Part shown: positions 44,600 to 53,608 of the stretch, piece after piece
Numbering within the stretch: position 1 is the first letter of the stretch
Layout of the letters: each line of letters opens with the position of its first letter
Assembly (NCBI GenBank): GCA_913060865.1
Contig: CAJXTU010000007.1
Location: 1 to 64,000, forward strand
Origin: an uncultured Cycloclasticus sp.
GTDB taxonomy: Bacteria; Pseudomonadota; Gammaproteobacteria; Methylococcales; Cycloclasticaceae
DNA length: 64,000 bases
Reading direction: 5' to 3'
Program-made: the position numbers and the translations under genes
Notes under the pieces: generated by a model
Told to the model about the DNA's origin: nothing
Databases searched by the model: none
What the model saw: the letters and a program-made list of their open reading frames with translations, nothing else

Positions 44600-44970
44600 A
44601 ATTGCCTCGCTATTTGTAAACCTACCCAAGCCGCTAGCACGCATAAAATAACACTCGCTAACACATTGGTAATGGCCTTGAGTACATCTCCTTGTTCAAT
44701 CAAGTTAATGGTTTCAATTGAAAACGTTGAAAACGTAGTGAATGCGCCTAAAAAGCCAACCAATAAAAGCGCTCTTACTTCAGGCGATACTGACAAACGT
44801 TGTAAGAAGAGCTCATAAAGCAAACCCATTAATAGCGAGCCAATAACGTTAACCGCTAACGTTCCATAAGGGAAATCCTTACCAAGCCAACTGTAAATAC
44901 CGGTCGACACAAAGAACCGCATCACGGCTCCGATGGAACCGCCTGCGGCAATCGCTAGAATTTGATTCAT
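44596..44970 (-). CDS. crcB: CrcB/Fluc fluoride ion channel
   Basis: This 124-residue membrane protein has four helices and the Fluc signatures GGSIGAVMRFFVS and GFLGAFTTFSTFSIE, with the Phe-box residues for fluoride conduction. The ATG at 44970 gives the standard length; the TTG at 44985 overlaps mtnA and adds six residues. It exports fluoride as a dual-topology dimer. It follows mtnA closely and is coupled to the DUF190 gene. No fluoride riboswitch is visible upstream. Confidence 0.92.
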   Translation of the reverse strand: MNQILAIAAGGSIGAVMRFFVSTGIYSWLGKDFPYGTLAVNVIGSLLMGLLYELFLQRLSVSPEVRALLLVGFLGAFTTFSTFSIETINLIEQGDVLKAITNVLASVILCVLAAWVGLQIARQL

Positions 44971-44981
44971 CTGATTTGTTG

Positions 44982-46016
44982 TCAACTATGGTTAATTAAA
45001 GCCTTCATTTTACTGGCATCGGGCGATTCAATCACCCCTTTTTCAGTCACAATGACAGATATTAATTCAGCTGGCGTCAAATCAAACGCCGGATTTAAAG
45101 CATCAACGAGCTCTTTTTTATAAACCGTTGGTAAAATTTCATCGGTAGAACGCTGCTCTATAACAATATCATCAGCAGATTTTGCGTTTAAATCTAGCGT
45201 TGTTGTAGGCGCTACAACCATCAGTTTAACACCGTGATGTTTTGCTAAAACAGCTAATGAGTAAGTACCTATCTTATTCGCAACATCACCATTCAGGCAG
45301 ATACTGTCGGCACCAACTATCACCCAGTCTATAAGCCCTTTTTTCATCATCGATGCAACAGCACTATCCGCGGTTAACGTAACGGGAATATTGTCTTTTT
45401 GAAATTCCCACAGCGTCAACCGAGCGCCTTGGTTCCAAGGTCGCGTTTCTCCAGCATATATCGCCCCAATTAACCCCATTTGGAACCCCGTTCTAATAAC
45501 GCCCAACGCCGTACCATAACCCCCGGTTGCTAATGCCCCAGCATTACAGTGAGTTAACACGTTTACTGGCTCCGTTAAATACTGGGCTGCCTGCACGCTC
45601 ATTTTTTTATTGGCAATAATATCTGCTTCAAACCAGCTATTCGCCCAACTTAATAAGTTATTAATAGGGTCTAAAACCTGTTTCGCAGCATTTAATGCAT
45701 TAAATAAATTAACCGCCGTCGGTCGAGATGAGGCCAGTAAATCTAAACGACTGTTAAAGCTTTCGGCAAAGCCTTTAGACTGATCGCTACTGGCCTCCTT
45801 CGTCGCCAATACGGCACCATAAGCTGCGGCAATTCCAATCGCTGGTGCACCACGTACCGCCATGTTTTTTATTGCCTCATGCAAGGCTTGCGTGCTGTTT
45901 ATATGTAGATATACTTCTTGTTCAGGTAATTGTCGCTGATCCAACAAGCGCAAGCCGTTATCGTGCCACGTCACTGGACGAATGGTGTCATATATAAACG
46001 TGTCTATTTCAATCAT
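44982..46016 (-). CDS. mtnA: S-methyl-5-thioribose-1-phosphate isomerase
   Basis: This 344-residue protein of the eIF2B-related family has VRGAPAIGIAAAYG, THCNAGALATGGYGTALGVI with the conserved Cys, and VGADSICLNGDVANKIGTYSLAVLAKHHG with the catalytic Asp. The ATG at 46016 is the family start (MIEIDTF); an upstream frame continues to 46178 but runs antisense in the divergent gene. It converts methylthioribose-1-phosphate to methylthioribulose-1-phosphate in methionine salvage. Its start codon is three bases from that of the divergent deaminase gene. Confidence 0.94.
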   Translation of the reverse strand: MIEIDTFIYDTIRPVTWHDNGLRLLDQRQLPEQEVYLHINSTQALHEAIKNMAVRGAPAIGIAAAYGAVLATKEASSDQSKGFAESFNSRLDLLASSRPTAVNLFNALNAAKQVLDPINNLLSWANSWFEADIIANKKMSVQAAQYLTEPVNVLTHCNAGALATGGYGTALGVIRTGFQMGLIGAIYAGETRPWNQGARLTLWEFQKDNIPVTLTADSAVASMMKKGLIDWVIVGADSICLNGDVANKIGTYSLAVLAKHHGVKLMVVAPTTTLDLNAKSADDIVIEQRSTDEILPTVYKKELVDALNPAFDLTPAELISVIVTEKGVIESPDASKMKALINHS

Positions 46017-46019
46017 TTT

Positions 46020-47354
46020 ATGCAAGTAAGCCTTCAAATTAATGCCCGTTGGATTATAACGGTAGACCCTGATAATAACGTACTGGAAAATCATGCTGTC
46101 ATCATTCAAGATGACATATTGCTGGATATTTTGCCGCAGCAACAAGCCAACAAATATACCCCATCCAATATTATTCATTTAAACGATCATGCGCTAGCGC
46201 CGGGTTTTGTTAATGCACATACGCATGCCGCCATGAGCTTATTAAAAGGCCTTGCTGATGATTTACCCCTTGATGAATGGCTAAATGAACACATATGGCC
46301 AGCAGAAACTGAATTAGCCGATGCTGCATTCGTAAGAGATGGGTCGGAGCTTGCCATCGCTGAAATGATTAAAGGTGGCACTACTTGCTTTAATGACATG
46401 TACTTTTTCATTGACCAAACAGCGCTAGCTGCCGAACAAGTGGGGATTCGCGCGTGCCTTGGTATTCCAATTATAGATTTCCCTACCCGTTGGGCAAAAG
46501 ACCTGGATGAATACATTAGCAAGGGTCTCGCCGTACATGAGCGTTTCAACGGTAATGAGCTTATTAGTTTCACATTTGCCCCACATGCGCCTTATACCGT
46601 TTGCGACGAGTCTCTAAAGACCCTTCAACCCATTATGGATGAACTAGGTTTACCGATGCACATTCATGCACACGAAACGAACCTTGAAGTTGAACAATCA
46701 ATCGCTGAACATGGTGCTAGTCCTATAGAGCGATTAAATAAACTCGGGTTATTAAACCCAGATTTAATGGCGGTGCATATGACGGCCTTAAGTGACGCTG
46801 ATATTCAGTTAATAATAGAACATCGCGTTAATATTATTCACTGCCCAGAATCGAACTTAAAACTGGCCAGTGGGTTTTGCCCCATCTCTAAATTGCTACA
46901 GCTAGGGATCAATGTTGCGATAGGTACCGATGGTTCGGCCAGTAACAATGATATTGATATGTTAGGTGAAACACGTACCGCAGCATTATTGGCTAAAGGT
47001 GTTGCAAAAAAAGCTGATGCATTACCCGCTCATCAGGCCTTACGTATGGCCACGTTAAACGGGGCTAAAGCACTGGGTATGGATCATAAAATTGGTTCTC
47101 TTGAAATTGGCAAACAAGCCGATCTGTTCGCAATCAATTTAAACCACCTAGAAACCCAACCCATTTATGATGTTATTTCTACCCTCATTTATTCTGCAAA
47201 CCGTTCTCAGATCAGTGATGTATGGGTTGCTGGCAAACAACTGATGCAAAACCACGAACTAACCACCATAAATGAAACTAACCTACTCAAAAAGGCTCAA
47301 CAGTGGCAAGGAAAAATCAGCCCGTTTCATCATCAACCCTATAAAGCCGTGTAA
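46020..47354 (+). CDS. mtaD: 5'-methylthioadenosine/S-adenosylhomocysteine deaminase
   Basis: This 444-residue amidohydrolase has HTHAAMSLLKGLADDLPLDEWL (metal-binding HxH), HIHAHETNLEVEQS, HMTALSDAD and IGTDGSASNNDIDM. These fit the TRZ/ATZ subgroup that deaminates MTA or SAH. The ATG at 46020 gives the usual start (VSLQINARWIITVDPDN). In pseudomonads the orthologous gene is divergent from or beside mtnA and upstream of ubiG, and it makes methylthioinosine for salvage. Here ubiG follows nine bases after its stop. Confidence 0.92.
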   Translation: MQVSLQINARWIITVDPDNNVLENHAVIIQDDILLDILPQQQANKYTPSNIIHLNDHALAPGFVNAHTHAAMSLLKGLADDLPLDEWLNEHIWPAETELADAAFVRDGSELAIAEMIKGGTTCFNDMYFFIDQTALAAEQVGIRACLGIPIIDFPTRWAKDLDEYISKGLAVHERFNGNELISFTFAPHAPYTVCDESLKTLQPIMDELGLPMHIHAHETNLEVEQSIAEHGASPIERLNKLGLLNPDLMAVHMTALSDADIQLIIEHRVNIIHCPESNLKLASGFCPISKLLQLGINVAIGTDGSASNNDIDMLGETRTAALLAKGVAKKADALPAHQALRMATLNGAKALGMDHKIGSLEIGKQADLFAINLNHLETQPIYDVISTLIYSANRSQISDVWVAGKQLMQNHELTTINETNLLKKAQQWQGKISPFHHQPYKAV

Positions 47355-47363
47355 AATAACACC

Positions 47364-48083
47364 ATGAATCAAACTCAAGAAAACGTAAATCCAAACGAAA
47401 TCGAAAAATTTAGCACGATGGCTTCTCAGTGGTGGGACCCTGAAGGGGATTTTAAAACACTACACCAAATTAACCCGTTACGTCTAAACCTCGTCAACAA
47501 AACTATCTCACTAGCTGGGAAAGACGTCTTAGATGTTGGTTGTGGCGGCGGAATTTTATCTGAATCAATGGCCCTTAAAGGCGCTAACGTAACCGGCGTT
47601 GATTTAGGCAAGGCGTTACTCGATGTAGCTGATCTTCATGGTTTAGATAGCGGTGTATCCGTTAACTATCAGCATATGAGCGTGGAAGAGTTAGCGGCTC
47701 AGCAACCCGCCAGTTTTGACTGTGTTACCTGCATGGAATTACTAGAGCACGTTCCAGACCCCATTTCTATTATTGATGCCTGCTCAACCTTAGTTAAACC
47801 CGGTGGTTATGTTTTTTTATCTACCTTAAATAGAAATCCAAAATCTTATTTATTATCAATTATTGGCGCTGAATACATTTTGGGGATGCTACCCAAAGGT
47901 ACGCATGATTATGCCAGTTTCATTAAACCATCAGAACTTGCTTCATGGGCAAGACAATCTGAACTTGAACTGATTGATAGCCGTGGCATTGAATACAATC
48001 CCATCAGCAAATCATTTTCTATGACAGCCGACATTAGTGTGAATTACATTTGCATCTTCAAAAAAATTGATAAAAACCAATAA
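47364..48083 (+). CDS. ubiG: Bifunctional ubiquinone biosynthesis O-methyltransferase
   Basis: This 239-residue SAM-dependent methyltransferase has NEIEKFSTMASQWWDPEGDFKTLHQINPLRL at the start, SAM motif VLDVGCGGGILSE, ELLEHVPDP and FLSTLNRNPKSYLL. These are diagnostic of UbiG. It methylates two hydroxyl groups on the ubiquinone ring at the inner membrane surface. It sits between the deaminase and the HAD gene, a conserved gammaproteobacterial order. Confidence 0.96.
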   Translation: MNQTQENVNPNEIEKFSTMASQWWDPEGDFKTLHQINPLRLNLVNKTISLAGKDVLDVGCGGGILSESMALKGANVTGVDLGKALLDVADLHGLDSGVSVNYQHMSVEELAAQQPASFDCVTCMELLEHVPDPISIIDACSTLVKPGGYVFLSTLNRNPKSYLLSIIGAEYILGMLPKGTHDYASFIKPSELASWARQSELELIDSRGIEYNPISKSFSMTADISVNYICIFKKIDKNQ

Positions 48084-48101
48084 ATCAATAGGTTTCCAGC
48101 G

Positions 48102-48773
48102 ATGCATGATTGGCAAGTAGACGGTGTTTTATTTGATTTAGATGGCACTTTAGTGGATACCGCGCCTGATTTAGCCGCTGCACTCAATGCAACGTTATTA
48201 CAACATCATCAAACTGAACTACACTATGACGTTATTCGACCTTTTGTATCTAACGGCGCTAACGCACTGATAACATTAGGGTTTGGTGATGGTTTATCAA
48301 CCGAAGAGCACGAAGAAATAAAGGCCTACCTAATTAGCCATTACCAACAAAATATTGCCAATGAATCAAAATTATTTGACGGTTTAGACGAGGCATTACA
48401 ACACCTAGAAAAACACCAAATTCCATGGGGCATTGTCACTAACAAGCCAGACTATTTAACACGCCCATTGCTCAAAGCATTAGAGCTGACCAATAGAGCC
48501 AGCAGTATCGTTTGTGGCGACCAAGTTAGCCACCCTAAACCGCACCCAGAATCAATTTACCTAGCCTGCAAGCAAATGAATATACGACCTAACAACGCCA
48601 TCTATATTGGCGATGCAGAACGTGATATTCGGGCTGGTAGATTAGCCGGGTTAAAAACAATTGCTTGTGCATTTGGCTACATTACAGACACCGACAACAT
48701 AAATGATTGGCAGGCAGATAAACAAGTTAGCCACCCTTCCGAGCTGTTAAAATCACTGCAATTATTTACCTAA
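48102..48773 (+). CDS. mupP: HAD phosphatase (Gph/MupP-like)
   Basis: This 223-residue HAD-superfamily enzyme has motif I FDLDGTLVDTAPDL, motif II VTNKPDYLT and motif III/IV YIGDAERDIRAG. The position between ubiG and an SDR gene matches the P. aeruginosa locus of MupP, a MurNAc-6-phosphate phosphatase in peptidoglycan recycling; phosphoglycolate phosphatase (Gph) is the sequence-level alternative. The synteny makes MupP the better guess. Confidence 0.82.
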   Translation: MHDWQVDGVLFDLDGTLVDTAPDLAAALNATLLQHHQTELHYDVIRPFVSNGANALITLGFGDGLSTEEHEEIKAYLISHYQQNIANESKLFDGLDEALQHLEKHQIPWGIVTNKPDYLTRPLLKALELTNRASSIVCGDQVSHPKPHPESIYLACKQMNIRPNNAIYIGDAERDIRAGRLAGLKTIACAFGYITDTDNINDWQADKQVSHPSELLKSLQLFT

Positions 48774-48786
48774 AACTCTTTAAATT

Positions 48787-50055
48787 ATGATCGAAACGAA
48801 TGATATTTTATTAATAATTGGCGGCATAATTGTTGGGTTTTTTAGCTGTTATTTCATTATGTTACGTGCTAATACTAAACTTAAAAATAGCTTAGTAGCG
48901 TATGAAACACGACTGTCCGTTGAAAAAGAATTAATCGAAAAAACAAAAGCCAATGAAGCCGACCTTATTCAAGGCTTTCGTGATAGTTTCTCAGCCCTGT
49001 CTAGCCAAGCGTTAAGAGAGAATAATGAGGAGTTTTTAAAGCTGGCTAGAGAAAATTTCAGTAAACAACAAAACACCGCTGAACAGCGTCTAGGTGAAAA
49101 AGAAAAAGCTTTCAGCGACATGGTTTCACCGATTAAAGATATTCTTAAACAGACTGACGAACAGCTTAAAAAATTAGAAACTGACCGTCAGCAAACGTTC
49201 GGTTCTATTAGTCAATATTTACAAAATATGACCGAAACTCAACACCAATTACAAAGCGAAACAAGAAACCTTGTGCAAGCATTAAGGCGCCCCGAGGTAC
49301 GTGGTCAATGGGGTGAGTTAACTCTTAAGCGCTTAGCGGAGTTAGCCGGGCTGGTCGAACATTGTGATTTCTTCGAGCAAGAAAATTTAAATACCGCTGA
49401 GGGCGCTATGCGGCCCGACATGATTATTCGTATGCCAGATCAACGCGATATTGTCGTGGATGCTAAAACACCATTAGATGCGTACTTGAGTGCGACTGAG
49501 CAAAGCAGCGATGTCGAGCGTAAAGTCCACCTGATAAGACACGCCAAACAAGTTAGGGATCGCGTTAAAGAACTATCAAAAAAAGCATACTGGTCGCAGT
49601 TTAAAAACACCCCAGATTTTGTTGTGCTATTTATTCCTGGCGATCAATTCTTAAGCGCCGCGCTTGAGCAAGATCATTCATTACTTGAAGATGCCCTCGC
49701 TCAGCAAGTCATTTTAGCCACCCCAACGAGCTTAGTTGCTTTATTACGTGCCATAGCCTTTGGCTGGCGCCAACAGGCTAGTACCGACAATGCGGAAGCG
49801 ATCAGAAAGCTCGGTGAAGACATGTATTCTCGTCTAACCACTTTTGTAGACCACATGGCTAGGGTCGGTAGCTCCTTAGATAAAAGCGTCGACCATTACA
49901 ATAAAGCCGTTGGGTCGTTAGAACGACAGGTTTTTCCCAATGCTCGTAAGTTTAAAGAGCTTGGTATAGAAACACGCAAATCTATGTCAGATTTAGAACC
50001 CATCGAAAAATCAACTCGTCAACACACTACCTTATTAAATAAAAAAGATGAATAA
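48787..50055 (+). CDS. rmuC: DNA recombination protein RmuC
   Basis: This 422-residue protein has an N-terminal membrane helix (LLIIGGIIVGFFSCYFIML), a long coiled coil (about 30-145) and the RmuC nuclease-like domain with RRPEVRGQWGELTLKRLAELAGL, DMIIRMPDQRDIVVDAKTPLDAYL and VVLFIPGDQFLSAALEQD. It belongs to the PD-(D/E)XK-like RmuC family, reported to limit inversions at short repeats. It overlaps the SDR gene by eight bases. Confidence 0.94.
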   Translation: MIETNDILLIIGGIIVGFFSCYFIMLRANTKLKNSLVAYETRLSVEKELIEKTKANEADLIQGFRDSFSALSSQALRENNEEFLKLARENFSKQQNTAEQRLGEKEKAFSDMVSPIKDILKQTDEQLKKLETDRQQTFGSISQYLQNMTETQHQLQSETRNLVQALRRPEVRGQWGELTLKRLAELAGLVEHCDFFEQENLNTAEGAMRPDMIIRMPDQRDIVVDAKTPLDAYLSATEQSSDVERKVHLIRHAKQVRDRVKELSKKAYWSQFKNTPDFVVLFIPGDQFLSAALEQDHSLLEDALAQQVILATPTSLVALLRAIAFGWRQQASTDNAEAIRKLGEDMYSRLTTFVDHMARVGSSLDKSVDHYNKAVGSLERQVFPNARKFKELGIETRKSMSDLEPIEKSTRQHTTLLNKKDE

Positions 50056-50794
50056 ACCCATAAGCTCATTCGATCAGCCGAAGAATCACCTTAAAGACCA
50101 CGTTTACCTTATAACAGGGGCCACTGGCGGCTTAGGGCGCGAAACATCTCTTGCACTCGCAAAGTTGGGCGCAACGGTTATTTTAACGGCTAGAAATGAA
50201 CATAAATTAGATGCACTGTACGACCAAATTGAACAAGAAGGTTATCCAACACCTGCTATTATTCCATTTGATTTGGAACAAAAAGATGATGAAATTTACA
50301 AACAATTAATCCAATCCATTTACAATGAATTCAAAAGGTTGGATGGCATAGTTCATGCTGCTTGCCATATGGGAGTTATTGGCCCTATCGGTAGCCAAGA
50401 TGGCTCACAGTGGCAAAAAGCCCAACAAGTTAACGTCAACTCAGCCGCTATGCTCAGCAAAGTGTGCCTTCCTCTTCTACAACAGTCTAAACACGCGTCT
50501 ATTAGCTTTATTTCAGATTCTTCTGCTCGCCAAAGCAAAGCCTATTGGGGCGCTTATGGTGTTTCTAAAGTGGCCATTGAATGCTTCTCTAGTATGCTGG
50601 CTGATGAGTTAGATGCAACAACGGTGGTGAGTAATGTTTTTATCCCCGGCCCTTGTATTTTACCGATTAGAAAAAAAACACACCCAGGGGAAGAAGAGGT
50701 AAATTTGAGCACATCATCAGAGCTTGCTAGTAGTTTAGTAAATGTCATCCTTAGCGAAGAGTCTGGACAATTTTTTTCACATCAAACAGGCTGA
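50048..50794 (+). CDS. yciK: YciK-like SDR family oxidoreductase
   Basis: This 248-residue SDR has TGATGGLGRETSLALAKLGA, HAACHMGVIGPI (in place of NNAG), Ser in FISDSSA and Tyr-x-x-x-Lys in YGVSK. The HMG-xxGP feature is typical of YciK-like reductases found after ubiG and the HAD gene in gammaproteobacteria. Its function is not known. Its end overlaps the end of the convergent cysteine desulfurase gene by 13 bases. Confidence 0.88.
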   Translation: MNKPISSFDQPKNHLKDHVYLITGATGGLGRETSLALAKLGATVILTARNEHKLDALYDQIEQEGYPTPAIIPFDLEQKDDEIYKQLIQSIYNEFKRLDGIVHAACHMGVIGPIGSQDGSQWQKAQQVNVNSAAMLSKVCLPLLQQSKHASISFISDSSARQSKAYWGAYGVSKVAIECFSSMLADELDATTVVSNVFIPGPCILPIRKKTHPGEEEVNLSTSSELASSLVNVILSEESGQFFSHQTG

Positions 50795-51900
50795 TTCACA
50801 ATACCTTTTAAGGCTGTAACAAAGTCTAAAACTTCTTGCTGTGTATTCTGGTGCCCTAAACTCACACGAATCGCGCTGAGGGCTAAGCTATCTGAAAAAC
50901 CCATCGCTTTCAGCACAGTGCTGGGCAACTTGCTATTGCTTGAACAGGCCGAACCGCTTGAAATCGCCACGCCTTTTTGATCAAGCTGCATCAATAGCAT
51001 TTCGCCATCAATATTGTCCATCAGAATTTGACTCGTATTTGGCAGTCGCTCAACACTTGATGCCACCACAGTCAAACCGTTGACCAGCCGCAACTCCTCC
51101 TCCAATACTAGCTGAAGGTTCAACAGGTGCTTGGAACGCTGCTCAAGTTCCTGTTGCGCTAATTCAGCCGCTTTTCCAAACCCAACAATAGCCGCAACAT
51201 TTTCTGTGCCGGGTCTTAAGCCTGCTTCTTGCCCACCACCATGTAATAAGGGAGTTAGCAGTGTTCTTTTATCGTGAATAACCGCTCCAACACCTTTTGG
51301 AGCATTCACTTTATGCCCAGACAAGGACATCAAATTCACGTTAAGCGCGTTAAAATCGACAGGGACTTTGCCAATTGACTGAACTGCATCTGTATGAAAT
51401 GCAATGCCTTTTTCGTTAGCCAATTCTGCGAGCTCTGAAATATTCTGAATGACTCCCGTTTCATTGTTTGAATGCATGATGCTGATCAAACCTGTATCAG
51501 CATTAATAGAAGCATCTAAAACATCTTTGGCGATTAGGCCCTTATTATCAACACCCAATTCATCAAAAATAAAACCGGTATTAGACAGGTAGCGCACCTG
51601 CTCACTCACGGATGGATGTTCGGTAGCACCCAATAAAATATTTTGCTTACCAGAACAAATGGCAGCAGAAAGACATAAATTATTTGCTTCAGTACCACCA
51701 CTGGTAAAAATAACTTGGTCAGCACTAACATTAACAAGACTAGCAACCTGCTGCCTTGCCTGTTCAATAGCTGTTTTAACAACCCGCCCATGCCGGTGTA
51801 AACTCGATGGATTACCATAAAATGTCGTTAAGAATGGCTGCATCGCCTCAAATACAAGAGGGTCTATTGGCGTCGTTGCATTATTATCAAAATAGATCAT
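50782..51900 (-). CDS. Cysteine desulfurase (NifS/IscS-like)
   Basis: This 372-residue PLP enzyme has ATTPIDPLVFEAMQPF, ATEHPSV, HTDAVQSIGKV, the PLP-lysine loop SLSGHKVNAPKGVGA and the active-site cysteine loop ISSGSACSSNSKLPS. It removes sulfur from cysteine as a persulfide for Fe-S clusters or tRNA thiolation. It starts 14 bases after cysE; cysE makes the cysteine precursor O-acetylserine. There is no iscU or iscR next to it, so it is not in a full isc operon. Confidence 0.92.
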   Translation of the reverse strand: MIYFDNNATTPIDPLVFEAMQPFLTTFYGNPSSLHRHGRVVKTAIEQARQQVASLVNVSADQVIFTSGGTEANNLCLSAAICSGKQNILLGATEHPSVSEQVRYLSNTGFIFDELGVDNKGLIAKDVLDASINADTGLISIMHSNNETGVIQNISELAELANEKGIAFHTDAVQSIGKVPVDFNALNVNLMSLSGHKVNAPKGVGAVIHDKRTLLTPLLHGGGQEAGLRPGTENVAAIVGFGKAAELAQQELEQRSKHLLNLQLVLEEELRLVNGLTVVASSVERLPNTSQILMDNIDGEMLLMQLDQKGVAISSGSACSSNSKLPSTVLKAMGFSDSLALSAIRVSLGHQNTQQEVLDFVTALKGIVNQPV

Positions 51901-51914
51901 TAGAACGCTAGACG

Positions 51915-52703
51915 CTAATCTTCTTTAGATTGCGTTCCTCGGCAGGTAGAGCCCGTTCCATCGTCAATGGGCTCGCTGTTAATCTCTTCAACCGATCCTT
52001 CATCCATTCTACCGCCCAATGACTTTATTTCATGGCACATGCGTTCCATTTCTTTATCCATCGTATGAATATGCTCCAACATACTATTGATAGCCACAGC
52101 AACAGGGTCAGGTAGCTCTTGAGAGGCACCGTAAGCGTCAAAACCAATCCTCTTAGCCATCGCTTCTTGTTCAGGGCTTGGCTTCGTCGTTTCGGTGCTC
52201 GCTACACGACCGGGTATGCCAACAATCGTTGTATCGGCAGATACTGACCTGACCACCACAGCATTTGAGCCAATTCTAGCGTTATCACCTATTTCAATCG
52301 GCCCCAGCACTTTAGCCCCAGCACCAACCACCACACCATTGCCTAATGTTGGATGTCGCTTACCTTTTTGCCAACTGGTGCCACCCAATGTTACGCCATG
52401 ATAAAGCGTACAATCATCACCAATGACGGCTGTTTCCCCAACAACAACACCCATACCATGATCAATAAAAAAACGTTTCCCTATCACCGCCCCTGGGTGT
52501 ATTTCTATACCCGTCAGCCAACGTGAAAAATAAGCGCTAAATCGAGAAATAAACTTTAAATTTGCTTGCCACAACCAATGATTTAGCCGATGCAGTAGAA
52601 CAGCATGAAACCCGGGATACGTTGTTATAATCTCAAATCTATTGCGTGCCGCAGGGTCCCTGTCAAATACTATATTTATATCTTCTTTTAATTGCTTAAA
52701 CAT
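51915..52703 (-). CDS. cysE: Serine O-acetyltransferase
   Basis: This 262-residue enzyme has the CysE N-terminal helical region ([23 protein letters not shown]) and a left-handed beta-helix of hexapeptide repeats with the catalytic His in [16 protein letters not shown] and the [20 protein letters not shown] loop. It acetylates serine to O-acetylserine, the precursor of cysteine. The ~60-residue C-terminal extension ([18 protein letters not shown] onward) is longer than in E. coli and predicted coiled. It is cotranscribed with the desulfurase. Confidence 0.94.
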   Translation of the reverse strand: MFKQLKEDINIVFDRDPAARNRFEIITTYPGFHAVLLHRLNHWLWQANLKFISRFSAYFSRWLTGIEIHPGAVIGKRFFIDHGMGVVVGETAVIGDDCTLYHGVTLGGTSWQKGKRHPTLGNGVVVGAGAKVLGPIEIGDNARIGSNAVVVRSVSADTTIVGIPGRVASTETTKPSPEQEAMAKRIGFDAYGASQELPDPVAVAINSMLEHIHTMDKEMERMCHEIKSLGGRMDEGSVEEINSEPIDDGTGSTCRGTQSKED

Positions 52704-52791
52704 AAGGTTTTTTAATTTAAATGGTTACTCTATTCTAACGTGCGTAATTGTTTGGGCAGGCTTTTTTTAAGCCTTTAGCTTTTTTGCGCCA

Positions 52792-53550
52792 CTAGCCCTT
52801 CTTTATCCCTTCAATTTTATTATTTATCGCTGTTAACACACCACGTAAGATATTAACCTCTGTCCGGTTAAGCTCAGACCGATAAAAAATACGCCTAATT
52901 CGCTGTTGCAACCTTTTTGTTTTATACAGTTGTAAGAATTCTGTTTTTTCAAGTGTCGTTAAAAGGTGATCAAAGAAACCCTCGAACTCTTGGCTGGTTG
53001 CCGCTCTATCTTCAGCCTCTGGCGAATCGATCACCTGCTCGCCTATCACCGCTGAATAAATTTCATAACATAGCACTTGAACAGCAGAAGCGACGTTTAA
53101 TGAACTAAAATTTGGATTCGTTGGAATATGCAATAAATGCTGACAGAGCTCTAACTCTTCATTGGTTAAACCCGAGTTTTCACGACCAAACACAACAGCA
53201 ACCTTCGCCGTCTTTGCTGAGGCGATAGCTAATTCACTACCCTTTTTAGGACCTACTTCAGACCAGCCTAAGTGCCTTATTCTAGCACTAGCACCTAACA
53301 CTAACTCACACGGTTCGAGCGCATCTTTTAAGCTATCGTAGACATTGGCCTTTGCCAAAACATCATCCGCACCAGATGCCCTTGATGTGGCCTCCGAACT
53401 GGGAAATATTTTGGGATTTACCAAGGCTAAATCACTCAAACCCATATTTTTCATTGCGCGCGCAGTGGCGCCAATATTACCTGGATGGGAGGTTTGCACT
53501 AACACAATCCTAATATTTGACAGTATTTCACTATTTTCATCGACATTCAA
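52792..53550 (-). CDS. trmJ: tRNA (cytidine/uridine-2'-O-)-methyltransferase
   Basis: This 252-residue SPOUT methyltransferase has VLVQTSHPGNIGATARAMKNMGLSDLALV at the start, VFGRENSGLTNEEL and the knot segment IPTNPNFSSLNVASAVQVLCYEI. These match TrmJ, which makes Nm32 in tRNA. The C-terminal helical extension (about 175-252) is the tRNA-binding part. It is divergent from suhB across 58 bases, the same order as in many gammaproteobacteria. Confidence 0.95.
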   Translation of the reverse strand: MNVDENSEILSNIRIVLVQTSHPGNIGATARAMKNMGLSDLALVNPKIFPSSEATSRASGADDVLAKANVYDSLKDALEPCELVLGASARIRHLGWSEVGPKKGSELAIASAKTAKVAVVFGRENSGLTNEELELCQHLLHIPTNPNFSSLNVASAVQVLCYEIYSAVIGEQVIDSPEAEDRAATSQEFEGFFDHLLTTLEKTEFLQLYKTKRLQQRIRRIFYRSELNRTEVNILRGVLTAINNKIEGIKKG

Positions 53551-53608
53551 AAGACATACTCCGGCTGTATCTGTTATCCTTTCGCCATTTTAAAGGCTAG
53601 GCAAAATC

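Noticed and set aside
44970..45100. Fluoride riboswitch before crcB
   Set aside because: The upstream DNA is mtnA coding sequence and no crcB-motif fold is visible.
52758..52774. AGGCTT ... AAGCCT hairpin after trmJ
   Set aside because: No T-run follows on the trmJ strand and there is no plus-strand gene to end, so a terminator is not supported.
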